Assembly (NCBI RefSeq): GCF_023657445.1
Contig: NZ_JAGTWY010000001.1
Span: forward strand, 3,410,001-3,474,000
DNA: 64,000 bases
Source of the DNA: Marinobacter sediminum
GTDB lineage: Bacteria > Pseudomonadota > Gammaproteobacteria > Pseudomonadales > Oleiphilaceae
Reading direction: 5' to 3'
The position numbers and the translations under genes were made by a program. The first letter of the stretch is position 1; the number at the start of each line of letters is the position of its first letter. This document shows, in pieces, positions 57,350-64,000 of this stretch. The notes beneath the pieces are model-generated. The model ran no database searches. It was given only the letters and a program-made list of their open reading frames with translations, and had not been told where the DNA came from.

Positions 57350-60157
57350 GTGGCCGAGAGCCGTCAGCGCAGTCATTTCATGAGGAACCTGGTCATCGGG
57401 CTCCTCATTTTCGTTGTTCTCTACGCACTAGCGGGTTTCCTGCTGCTTCCCTGGTGGATGGAGCGAGCCATACCGGAGCAGCTCAACCAGCGTATGGGGT
57501 GGCAGAGTGAGGTTGCCAGCGTCCAGGTGAATCCCTTCGCCCTCAGTGTCGAGACCGTTGGGTTGTCTGCTCAGGAAGCGGATGGCACAAAGGTGGTCGG
57601 GTTTGACCGTCTGTTCGTGAATCTGGGCTTTTTTCAGCTGTTCCGGGGTATTGTTGGTTTTCAGTCCATTGAGCTGCAGGAACCCTACATCCGGCTGGAT
57701 CTGCTGGATGATTACAGTGTCAATTTTGTCCGGGACTGGCAAAGCAACAACCCACCGCCGGCGCAGCCGGAATCTGAAGATCAACAGCCAGACAGCGAAT
57801 CTGCACCACCCCGGCTCTACTTCCAGCAGATTGCTATCAGTGGTGGCGAATTGCTGTTCCGGGATTTCAGTCAGCAACAGCCAGCAGAGTTTCAGATAAC
57901 GCCGCTGGATCTGACCCTGAATGATCTTGCTACCTGGCGCCGGGATGGTCGCGACAGCGATTATTCCCTGCTGGCGGCTATTGGCAGTCAGACGATTGAA
58001 TGGGAGGGGGATCTCAGTGTTACGCCGCTCTATTCCAGAGGCTCTCTTCGCGTTTCCGAGGTCGGGTATCAGACGCTCAAACACTTCCTGGCCTCCTACG
58101 TGCCCTACGATATTCGTGGGGGCAGTGTCACCCTGAGCTCTGATTACGAACTTCAGGCCGGCGAGGTTTTTCATCTGACCACTCGCAATGGCACCCTGGC
58201 ACTGAATGATCTGGCCATCGCCATTGACGAACGGAGCGAGGAAGCCCGTCTGACATCCGGTACCATCGGTGTGGACCAGATCGGCTTCGATCTCAACGCC
58301 ATGGAGGCCAATGTCGGTCAGGTCAGCCTGGACAACCTTGATGCCACTCTGGCCCGGGATGCATCGGGTAATATCGACTGGCTGGCGCCTTTCGCCGCGG
58401 CTGATGATGAACCGGAATCGGCTCCGGAAACAGCGGCCGCGACGCAGCCTTTCCGCTGGTCTGTCGAAGGCGTGTCTGTTGCCAACGGTCGTGTTCACTG
58501 GCAGGACCGTCAGCCGGAAGCTGAGGCGGATCTGGCACTTGAACAGTTGTCGCTGTCGACCGGCAGGATTAGCCATCAGCTCGAAGAGCCGGTGACCTAC
58601 AAGGCGAATGCCACACTGGCCAGTGGCGGTCGGTTGTCTCTGAGCGGTCAGGTCACACCGCAACCCTTTACCCTGGCGGCGGCTGTTTCAGGATCAGATA
58701 TCGCCCTGGCGGCCTTCGAGCCCTATATTCAGGAGGGGGCCAATCTGACTATCGGCGGCGGTAGCGTGGGTGTTGATGGCAATCTGGATCTGGATGGTCA
58801 ACAGGACCCCCTGACCGGCACGTTCAGTGGCACCGCGGAAATTGCCGGATTCTCTTTGCGCTTGCCCGGAACGGATGACCAGATGGTCTCCTACAATTCC
58901 CTGCGCCTTGCGCCGATTGAATATAACGTCAACCCTGCCCGGCTTGAGATCGGCACCGTTACCCTGAGCCAACCTGCGGTCAGCATTATCCGCGGATCTG
59001 ACAACGTCCATAACGTACAGAAAATTGCCAGAACCGGAGGGTCGTCTGACACAGCCGGCTCGGCCAGTAATGGCGATGAAGAGTCTGCCTTCATCTTCCG
59101 GATCGGACAGCTGATACTTGAGAACGGTTCGCTCGCCTACACCGACCGGACCATCAGTCCCGCTTTTACAACATCGTTTGATGAGCTGACCGGATCAGTC
59201 ACCGGGCTCAGCAATATTCCACCACAGCAGGGTAAGGTGGCCATCACCGGTCGTGTTGGCAAGGTTGCCACCGTCGATTTCCAGGGCACCATTGGGACAC
59301 TGGGAACCGAGGATGTCAGTGATCTGAAACTGGCCATGAAAAACCTGTCACTGCCTGTGCTTTCGCCCTATTTCGGTCGCTACATCGGTTATGGGGTCGA
59401 TAGCGGCAAGCTGAACCTGAATCTCGAATACGAGATAGCCGGCACCCGTGTTGATGCCCATAATCTGGTTGTCATGGATCGGCTGGAACTGGGCCAGGCG
59501 ATTGCCAGTGAAGACGCGGTGAACGCACCGGTAAAGCTCGGGCTGGCACTACTCCGGGATCAGGACGGCGTCATTGAGGTGGACCTGCCGATCAGCGGCG
59601 ATCTTTCCGATCCGGATTTCCGTGTTGGCAAAGTGGTTATGCGCACTTTTGTGAATCTTCTCGTCAAGGCAGCGACATCACCGTTCAGTGTGCTTGGGTC
59701 CATTGCCGAGATGGCGGGGCTGAGTGGCGAAGAACTGGGTAAGGTCAGCTTTCAGCCTGGCAGCGTTGAGTTGGCGGAAGGAGAACCTGCCAAGCTTGCC
59801 GCGCTCGCCGATGCCCTCCTGGAACGGCCGAATCTGCTGCTGAACATTCGTGGCGGTATTGCACCGGAGGCGGATGGACTGGCGTTATTGCGCGAGGAAC
59901 TGACTGGCGGTGGGCAGAAAGAGCTTTCCGATGAGGCCTGGGCGGCTGTCCGCGAGGCCTATCTTGCTGGCGAGCGCGAGCTGGAGCCGGAGGCGCTGAA
60001 CAATCTGGCGACCGCACGGGGCCTTGCGGTCAGGAAGGTTTTGCAGGACACCCATGAGGTGCCCGAAGACCAGCTGTTTTTGTTGGACCCGTCCCGAGAG
60101 GCCGCTGTTAACGACACTGGCGAGGTGACGGTCGGATTTACACTCGATGTGCGCTAG
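57350..60157 (+). CDS. DUF748 (AsmA-like) large envelope protein
   Basis: 935 residues, GTG start after GAGGAGAGG. One N-terminal membrane helix (LVIGLLIFVVLYALAGFLLLP) anchors a long beta-rich, repetitive AsmA-like periplasmic region with DUF748 blocks (GYGVDSGKLNLNLEYEIAGT, ALLRDQDGVIEVDLPISGDL, and DPDFRVGKVVMRTFVNLLVK). A C-terminal OmpA-like part follows (about 800-935). AsmA-like proteins bridge membranes for lipid transport or assembly. Two low-complexity linkers are present. Confidence 0.88.
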   Translation: MAESRQRSHFMRNLVIGLLIFVVLYALAGFLLLPWWMERAIPEQLNQRMGWQSEVASVQVNPFALSVETVGLSAQEADGTKVVGFDRLFVNLGFFQLFRGIVGFQSIELQEPYIRLDLLDDYSVNFVRDWQSNNPPPAQPESEDQQPDSESAPPRLYFQQIAISGGELLFRDFSQQQPAEFQITPLDLTLNDLATWRRDGRDSDYSLLAAIGSQTIEWEGDLSVTPLYSRGSLRVSEVGYQTLKHFLASYVPYDIRGGSVTLSSDYELQAGEVFHLTTRNGTLALNDLAIAIDERSEEARLTSGTIGVDQIGFDLNAMEANVGQVSLDNLDATLARDASGNIDWLAPFAAADDEPESAPETAAATQPFRWSVEGVSVANGRVHWQDRQPEAEADLALEQLSLSTGRISHQLEEPVTYKANATLASGGRLSLSGQVTPQPFTLAAAVSGSDIALAAFEPYIQEGANLTIGGGSVGVDGNLDLDGQQDPLTGTFSGTAEIAGFSLRLPGTDDQMVSYNSLRLAPIEYNVNPARLEIGTVTLSQPAVSIIRGSDNVHNVQKIARTGGSSDTAGSASNGDEESAFIFRIGQLILENGSLAYTDRTISPAFTTSFDELTGSVTGLSNIPPQQGKVAITGRVGKVATVDFQGTIGTLGTEDVSDLKLAMKNLSLPVLSPYFGRYIGYGVDSGKLNLNLEYEIAGTRVDAHNLVVMDRLELGQAIASEDAVNAPVKLGLALLRDQDGVIEVDLPISGDLSDPDFRVGKVVMRTFVNLLVKAATSPFSVLGSIAEMAGLSGEELGKVSFQPGSVELAEGEPAKLAALADALLERPNLLLNIRGGIAPEADGLALLREELTGGGQKELSDEAWAAVREAYLAGERELEPEALNNLATARGLAVRKVLQDTHEVPEDQLFLLDPSREAAVNDTGEVTVGFTLDVR

Positions 60158-60990
60158 GGCGTCTCGGAACCGGTAGGAAATTCGGGAGGCAGTTGCAGGC
60201 CCCATTTCTCCACCATCCGGCGGTATGAGCCGTCTTCCACCAGGGGGGCGAGCAGGTCGATCATATCGTTGGCGTTCAAAGGACCGTCTTTGCGGGCGAT
60301 GATCCTGAGCTTGTAGTGCTGATCGGGCTTGTCCGAAACCAGCAGTTTCTCCCGGTCCTCGGGGTGTTTGGACAGATGCGCCTGCAGATAGGAGCGGCCG
60401 ACGATGGCAACCTCGGCCACTGAGGGGCGATCCGCCATGATCAGTTGCAGGTTGCGGCTGTGGCTGTCGGAAAACTCGATGTGGAAGTTGTCCCGCAGAA
60501 CCTGAGCCTCGGTTTCAAAGTTGGCAAAACCGTAATGGTAGCCCGACATGGCAACGATATGGCGATTGCTGACGTCATCGAAAAAAGACTGGTCTCGTCC
60601 CGGTTTTTTGAGGGCGACATAGAGCTCTTCATCAGTCAGGATCGGACGACTGACGGTTACCTCCCGATCTGACCAGCCCCAGCTGGAGCTTTCAAAAAAA
60701 ATGACGTCATACAGGCCGGCCTCGTAATCCAGGTAGCGGCGTTTGGGGGATGTGTAAACGATCTGAAAGGAAACGTCGTTGTGAATCTGCTTGAGCTCTT
60801 CGAGGAGATCACCTAACAGGCCGGTCGGTTGTTTATCAGGGCTGACACTTGCGACCGGAGGAAAATGGTAGACGCCGACCCTGATCTCCGTTTCCGGATG
60901 TGCTGCAGACGCCCATGTCACCAGGAGCACAATGGGGAGCAACGCGAGTTTTCTTGTTGTTTTTTGAATGACTGACACGCTGGATCCCAA
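60154..60990 (-). CDS. Periplasmic solute-binding protein (family 3-like)
   Basis: 278 residues with a signal peptide (KLALLPIVLLVTWASAAHPE). Extracellular solute-binding family 3 shape: EIRVGVYHFPPVASVSPDKQPTGLLGDLLEELK, then lobes with ADRPSVAEVAIVG and a final SYRRMVEKWGL. No permease genes are near, so it may feed a sensor or work alone. Its stop overlaps the end of the convergent DUF748 gene by four bases. Confidence 0.85.
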   Translation of the reverse strand: MGSSVSVIQKTTRKLALLPIVLLVTWASAAHPETEIRVGVYHFPPVASVSPDKQPTGLLGDLLEELKQIHNDVSFQIVYTSPKRRYLDYEAGLYDVIFFESSSWGWSDREVTVSRPILTDEELYVALKKPGRDQSFFDDVSNRHIVAMSGYHYGFANFETEAQVLRDNFHIEFSDSHSRNLQLIMADRPSVAEVAIVGRSYLQAHLSKHPEDREKLLVSDKPDQHYKLRIIARKDGPLNANDMIDLLAPLVEDGSYRRMVEKWGLQLPPEFPTGSETP

Positions 60991-61085
60991 ACATGTAACA
61001 ATTGAATACGCGTTCAGATTACCATTGCAATGCTAATCGCTGGAAGCTCAAGATTATAAAGTTATGCAAAACAGGAATGATTGCC

Positions 61086-61679
61086 ATGGCCCAGTCTCTC
61101 AGCCATTTCTTTGCCTATGTCTCCCGCCTGCGCTGGATCAAGCGTTGGGGGCTAATGCGCAACGCTATTGACGAAAACGTCGCAACTCATTCGTGGGAAG
61201 TGGCGACGCTTGCCCATGCACTGGCGCTGATTCGTAACCGGCATTTCGGTGGCAACGTCAATGCCGATCGCATTGCGGCGGCAGCCCTTTATCACGATGC
61301 AACGGAAGTGATTACCGGAGATATGCCTACGCCCGTGAAATACCATTCCCGGGTTATGCGGGAGGCCTTTGGTGACATCGAGCACAAGGCGGAGGCGGAA
61401 CTGTTGGCGCTTTTGCCAGAAGATTTAAGAGATGATTTCTCCCCCTATGTGCGGGAGTCCCGATTGCCGGCAGAAGACCGGGAGCTGATCAAGGCCGCGG
61501 ATCGCTTGTCCGCATGGCTCAAGTGTCAGGCTGAGATACGTGCCGGCAACAAGGAATTTGAACCAGCAGCGCGTCAGATTCGGGCCCGCCTGGAAGAGGA
61601 AGGCCTGCGAGAGGTGGCGTATTTCATGAAGGTATTTGCGCCCAGCTATGAACAGCCACTGGACAACCTGCTGGCGTGA
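61086..61679 (+). CDS. yfbR: 5'-deoxynucleotidase YfbR
   Basis: 197 residues from MAQSLSHFFAYVSRLRWIKRW. HD-domain phosphohydrolase with metal ligands in NVATHSWEVA and YHDATEVITGDMPTPVKY and the far Asp in IKAADRLSAW. Removes phosphate from deoxynucleoside 5'-monophosphates. Extensions upstream do not match the family. Confidence 0.95.
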   Translation: MAQSLSHFFAYVSRLRWIKRWGLMRNAIDENVATHSWEVATLAHALALIRNRHFGGNVNADRIAAAALYHDATEVITGDMPTPVKYHSRVMREAFGDIEHKAEAELLALLPEDLRDDFSPYVRESRLPAEDRELIKAADRLSAWLKCQAEIRAGNKEFEPAARQIRARLEEEGLREVAYFMKVFAPSYEQPLDNLLA

Positions 61680-61707
61680 CACCCCCAGCAGGCTGTGGTG
61701 CTTTGCC

Positions 61708-62742
61708 TCAGGCGTCGGCAGCGGAGCCGACCAGACCGCCTTTCAGGCCATCACGGCGCAGTGACTGGCGGACAGCATCCTCGGGGCTGCCAGCCAGCTC
61801 CCGGAACATACCCATGGAGCCCAGCAGAGCGGAGGATTCGTAGGGAACGAAGACTCGCTCGCCGTCTTTCGCCATATTCGGCAACACCTTGATGTAGCTC
61901 TGGCCCAGCAGGTAACCAATAACTGTCTGCTTATTGTCCTCGGAGTCGCCCATGGCGCTGAGTACCAGGCGGATGGATTCCTGCTCGCCCTGGGCTCGCA
62001 GAATCGCCGATTCCTTGTCGCCCTGGGCGTTGAGGATGGCGGATTCACGCTGGCCCTGGGCCATCGCGATGGCTGCCGTCTTTTCACCTTCCGCTTCAGT
62101 TACCGTCGCCCGGCGCTTCCGCTCGGCGGCCATCTGCAGGCGCATGGCTTCTTCCACTTCCTCCGGCATGCTGATGTCCTGAACCTCCACCCGGGTAAGC
62201 TTCACACCCCATTTGGAAGCCGGCTCCTCCATCTCCGCCTGAATGGCGTTGTTTACCTCGCTGCGCGATTCAAACAGCTTGTCCAGTTCCATCTTGCCCA
62301 CCACAGAGCGGAGGGTGGTCTTGGCGAGGACTTCCACCGCCTGGCTCATGTTGGCGACTTCATATACCGCACGACGGGGATCGATGATCTGGTAGTACAA
62401 CGCGCCATTGATCTTCACGGTGACATTGTCGGTGGTGACCACTGGCTGGCCCGGGAAATCCATGACCGTTTCCCGGCGGTCGATGCGCGTTTCGTCGCTG
62501 CTGACCGGGTGATATTCCTCACCCATACGAACATAGCGGATCATGGTAATGGGACGTGGACGCTCGATGAATGGAATGATGATATTAACGCCGCTTTCCA
62601 GAACCCGGTTAAAGGAACCCAGACGCTCAATTACCATTACCTCGGACTGGCGGACAATAACCAGGCCCTTGGCGATGATGAAAATGCCGATGACAACAAA
62701 TACCAGGCTGAGAACCAGTCCTGGTGTGATAAACGATTCCAT
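61708..62742 (-). CDS. Paraslipin/QmcA-type SPFH protein
   Basis: 344 residues. One N-terminal membrane segment (FVVIGIFIIAKGLVIV), an SPFH domain (ERLGSFNRVLESGVNIIIPF) and a coiled segment with repeated Ala-Gln-Gly-Glu-type units (AILNAQGDKESAILRAQGEQE) typical of paraslipins. Three bases downstream of an NfeD gene, forming the second SPFH/NfeD pair in this window. Thought to scaffold membrane proteases or microdomains. Confidence 0.93.
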   Translation of the reverse strand: MESFITPGLVLSLVFVVIGIFIIAKGLVIVRQSEVMVIERLGSFNRVLESGVNIIIPFIERPRPITMIRYVRMGEEYHPVSSDETRIDRRETVMDFPGQPVVTTDNVTVKINGALYYQIIDPRRAVYEVANMSQAVEVLAKTTLRSVVGKMELDKLFESRSEVNNAIQAEMEEPASKWGVKLTRVEVQDISMPEEVEEAMRLQMAAERKRRATVTEAEGEKTAAIAMAQGQRESAILNAQGDKESAILRAQGEQESIRLVLSAMGDSEDNKQTVIGYLLGQSYIKVLPNMAKDGERVFVPYESSALLGSMGMFRELAGSPEDAVRQSLRRDGLKGGLVGSAADA

Positions 62743-62744
62743 GC

Positions 62745-63203
62745 TTACTGCTCCTTGTGTGTGATCGGTTCGACGACGGCGGTCGTGCCGTCGAACTGGC
62801 TGAAGATAACCTCGGTGCCTTCGGGGAGATCCGTGGATCCCGTATTGGCGACTCGCAGGCGATAGAAATCGCCATTGATCTTGATGCCGCAGGCGCCATC
62901 AAAGTCCCGTTTGACTGTCCGATAACGTTCGCCCTGTTCCACTCCGGTGCCGGTGGTGCCATAGGCAACGCCTTTTGGCGAAAACCGTGGGCGTATCCAG
63001 CGGATGACAACAGGAATCAGAATGCCGGAAAACACACCCATGCCCACCAGTTGCCATTCAAAAGGCACCTCAAAGAACGCAAGTAGAGACGTGAGAGCAG
63101 CTGCAAAGCCCAGTGCGAGCAATAGCAGGACACCGGAGGTGAGTTCAGCCAGGCTCAGGACGAGGGCGAGAATCAGCCAGAAATGTGTAAGACTCCATTC
63201 CAT
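62745..63203 (-). CDS. Short NfeD-family protein
   Basis: 152 residues. Two to three N-terminal membrane segments (LILALVLSLAELTSGVLLLLALGFAAALTSLLA as one region and MGVFSGILIPVVI) and a C-terminal OB-fold (RTVKRDFDGACGIKINGDFYRL). It has no protease domain, unlike the NfeD1 protein at 16075. In operon with the paraslipin gene. Confidence 0.9.
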   Translation of the reverse strand: MEWSLTHFWLILALVLSLAELTSGVLLLLALGFAAALTSLLAFFEVPFEWQLVGMGVFSGILIPVVIRWIRPRFSPKGVAYGTTGTGVEQGERYRTVKRDFDGACGIKINGDFYRLRVANTGSTDLPEGTEVIFSQFDGTTAVVEPITHKEQ

Positions 63204-63460
63204 ACAAGGTACCGTTGATCCAGGGTAGTAAGCTGAAGGCGGGTTGCCTGTCAGCGGACATCGATTGTACCCAAATCCGGCCGCCGCGTCAGAGGCCGGC
63301 GGTAATGCCTCCGGGCAGGATCTGCTTTAGCCATATCAGGGGCTCCGGCAACTGTTAGAGTATCTGCTTTAATTAGCAGTGGCCGGAGTGCTTTGAATCA
63401 CCAGTCGACAGGTTAGCGCTGGCTGCTCTCGGACGAAACCACAAAAAGGGGTCTTGGACC

Positions 63461-64000
63461 ATGAAGGATCTGAAAAACAAGGTTGCGGTTGTCACAGGCG
63501 CAGGCTCGGGCATTGGACGTGCCCTTGCGTTGGCATTGGCGGCTCGGGGCTGTCGGATGGCGCTCTCGGATGTGAATGAAACCGGGCTGGCGGAGACGGT
63601 GGCGGCATTGAAAGGCTCTGATGTAAAAAGCTATCGGCTGGATGTGTCGAGCCGGGATGAAATCTATGCCCACGCAGAGGCAGTGGTGAAGGACTTTGGT
63701 CAGGTTAACCTGGTGGTAAACAACGCCGGGGTCGCATTGTCTGCCAGCGTTCGGGAAATGACCGATGACGACTTCAAGTGGGTCATGGACATTGATTTCT
63801 GGGGTGTTGCCCACGGCACCCGTGCTTTCCTGCCGCACCTGATTGCGTCCGGGGATGGCCATGTGGTGAATATTTCCAGTGTCTTTGGCCTGATTGGCGT
63901 GCCCAAGCAGAGCGCTTATAACGCAGCCAAGTTCGCGGTCCGGGGCTTTACCGAGTCCCTGCGCCAGGAAATGAAACTGGAAAATCAGCCGGTTTCGGTT
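63461..64000 (+). CDS. SDR-family oxidoreductase, 3' end outside window
   Basis: 180 residues readable. Classical SDR signature: VVTGAGSGIGRALALALA, LDVSSRDE, VNNAGVA, the catalytic Ser in VVNISSVFG and the Y-N-A-A-K motif (SAYNAAKFAVRGFTESLR). All catalytic residues are intact, unlike the SDR-like protein at 33753. Resembles acetoin-type or acetoacetyl reductases; the substrate is not deducible. The gene runs off the window end. GGGG lies upstream. Confidence 0.88.
   Translation, partial: MKDLKNKVAVVTGAGSGIGRALALALAARGCRMALSDVNETGLAETVAALKGSDVKSYRLDVSSRDEIYAHAEAVVKDFGQVNLVVNNAGVALSASVREMTDDDFKWVMDIDFWGVAHGTRAFLPHLIASGDGHVVNISSVFGLIGVPKQSAYNAAKFAVRGFTESLRQEMKLENQPVSV

Noticed and set aside
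57428..58663. 411-codon open frame antisense to the DUF748 gene
   Set aside because: Basic, low-complexity translation with no family resemblance, overlapping a well-supported gene.

Overview
The window reads as chromosome of a halotolerant marine gammaproteobacterium, most like Marinobacter. The evidence is moderately high GC, ectoine-type osmolyte genes, an OprI/Lpp-type lipoprotein, a K+/H+ antiporter, DUF6482 and DUF3429 proteins, NfeD/slipin pairs and type II NADH dehydrogenase. No CRISPR array, prophage, transposase or rRNA was seen. One tRNA (Gly, anticodon CCC) is present. The genus is an inference from gene content.

Layout. 1-3.3 kb: a hybrid sensor kinase (5' end outside the window), a membrane protein and a stand-alone receiver. 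3.3-5 kb: small genes and a 543-base gap with a strong orphan terminator. 5.1-6.5 kb: queC-queE for 7-deazaguanine synthesis. 6.5-10.4 kb: an AraC regulator, then a WYL regulator of BrxR/CapW type in operon with a secreted nuclease. 10.7-14.8 kb: two MFS transporters, a MarR regulator, and a Mn2+ (yybP-ykoY) riboswitch in front of a TMEM165/GDT1 Mn exporter. 14.9-21.3 kb: envelope genes (two L,D-transpeptidases, NfeD-slipin, an Lpp-like lipoprotein, a K+/H+ antiporter). 21.4-31 kb: tRNA-Gly, ndh, an orphan NosR-like flavo-iron-sulfur membrane protein, a LOG protein, small genes, and a TetR/carboxymuconolactone-decarboxylase pair with twin operators.

31.3-48.1 kb is the most unusual part: a run of sulfur, thiol, redox and probably metal-handling genes. 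It holds a periplasmic rhodanese with a YeeE/YedE thiosulfate transporter. It holds an operon of periplasmic glutaredoxin, DUF3179, a cytochrome c embedded in about 28 cysteines arranged as Asn-Pro-Cys repeats, and a His-rich DUF6969 protein. Facing this operon are an ECF sigma factor and a zinc-finger anti-sigma factor. Next come a TVP38-disulfide reductase fusion, a radical SAM enzyme, a sodium/solute symporter and a degenerate calcineurin-like protein, all on one strand. I know of no described pathway that joins these genes; this is the best candidate for an undescribed system.

48.2-51.7 kb: ectA-ectB-ask under a near-consensus sigma-70 promoter, with no ectC between ectB and ask, followed by two large hairpins. 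52-64 kb: a divergent sigma-70 family factor, housekeeping genes (tag, a PPTase, pdxH, yfbR), an MHYT protein with a degenerate GGDEF domain, a DUF748 protein, a second SPFH/NfeD pair and a truncated SDR gene.
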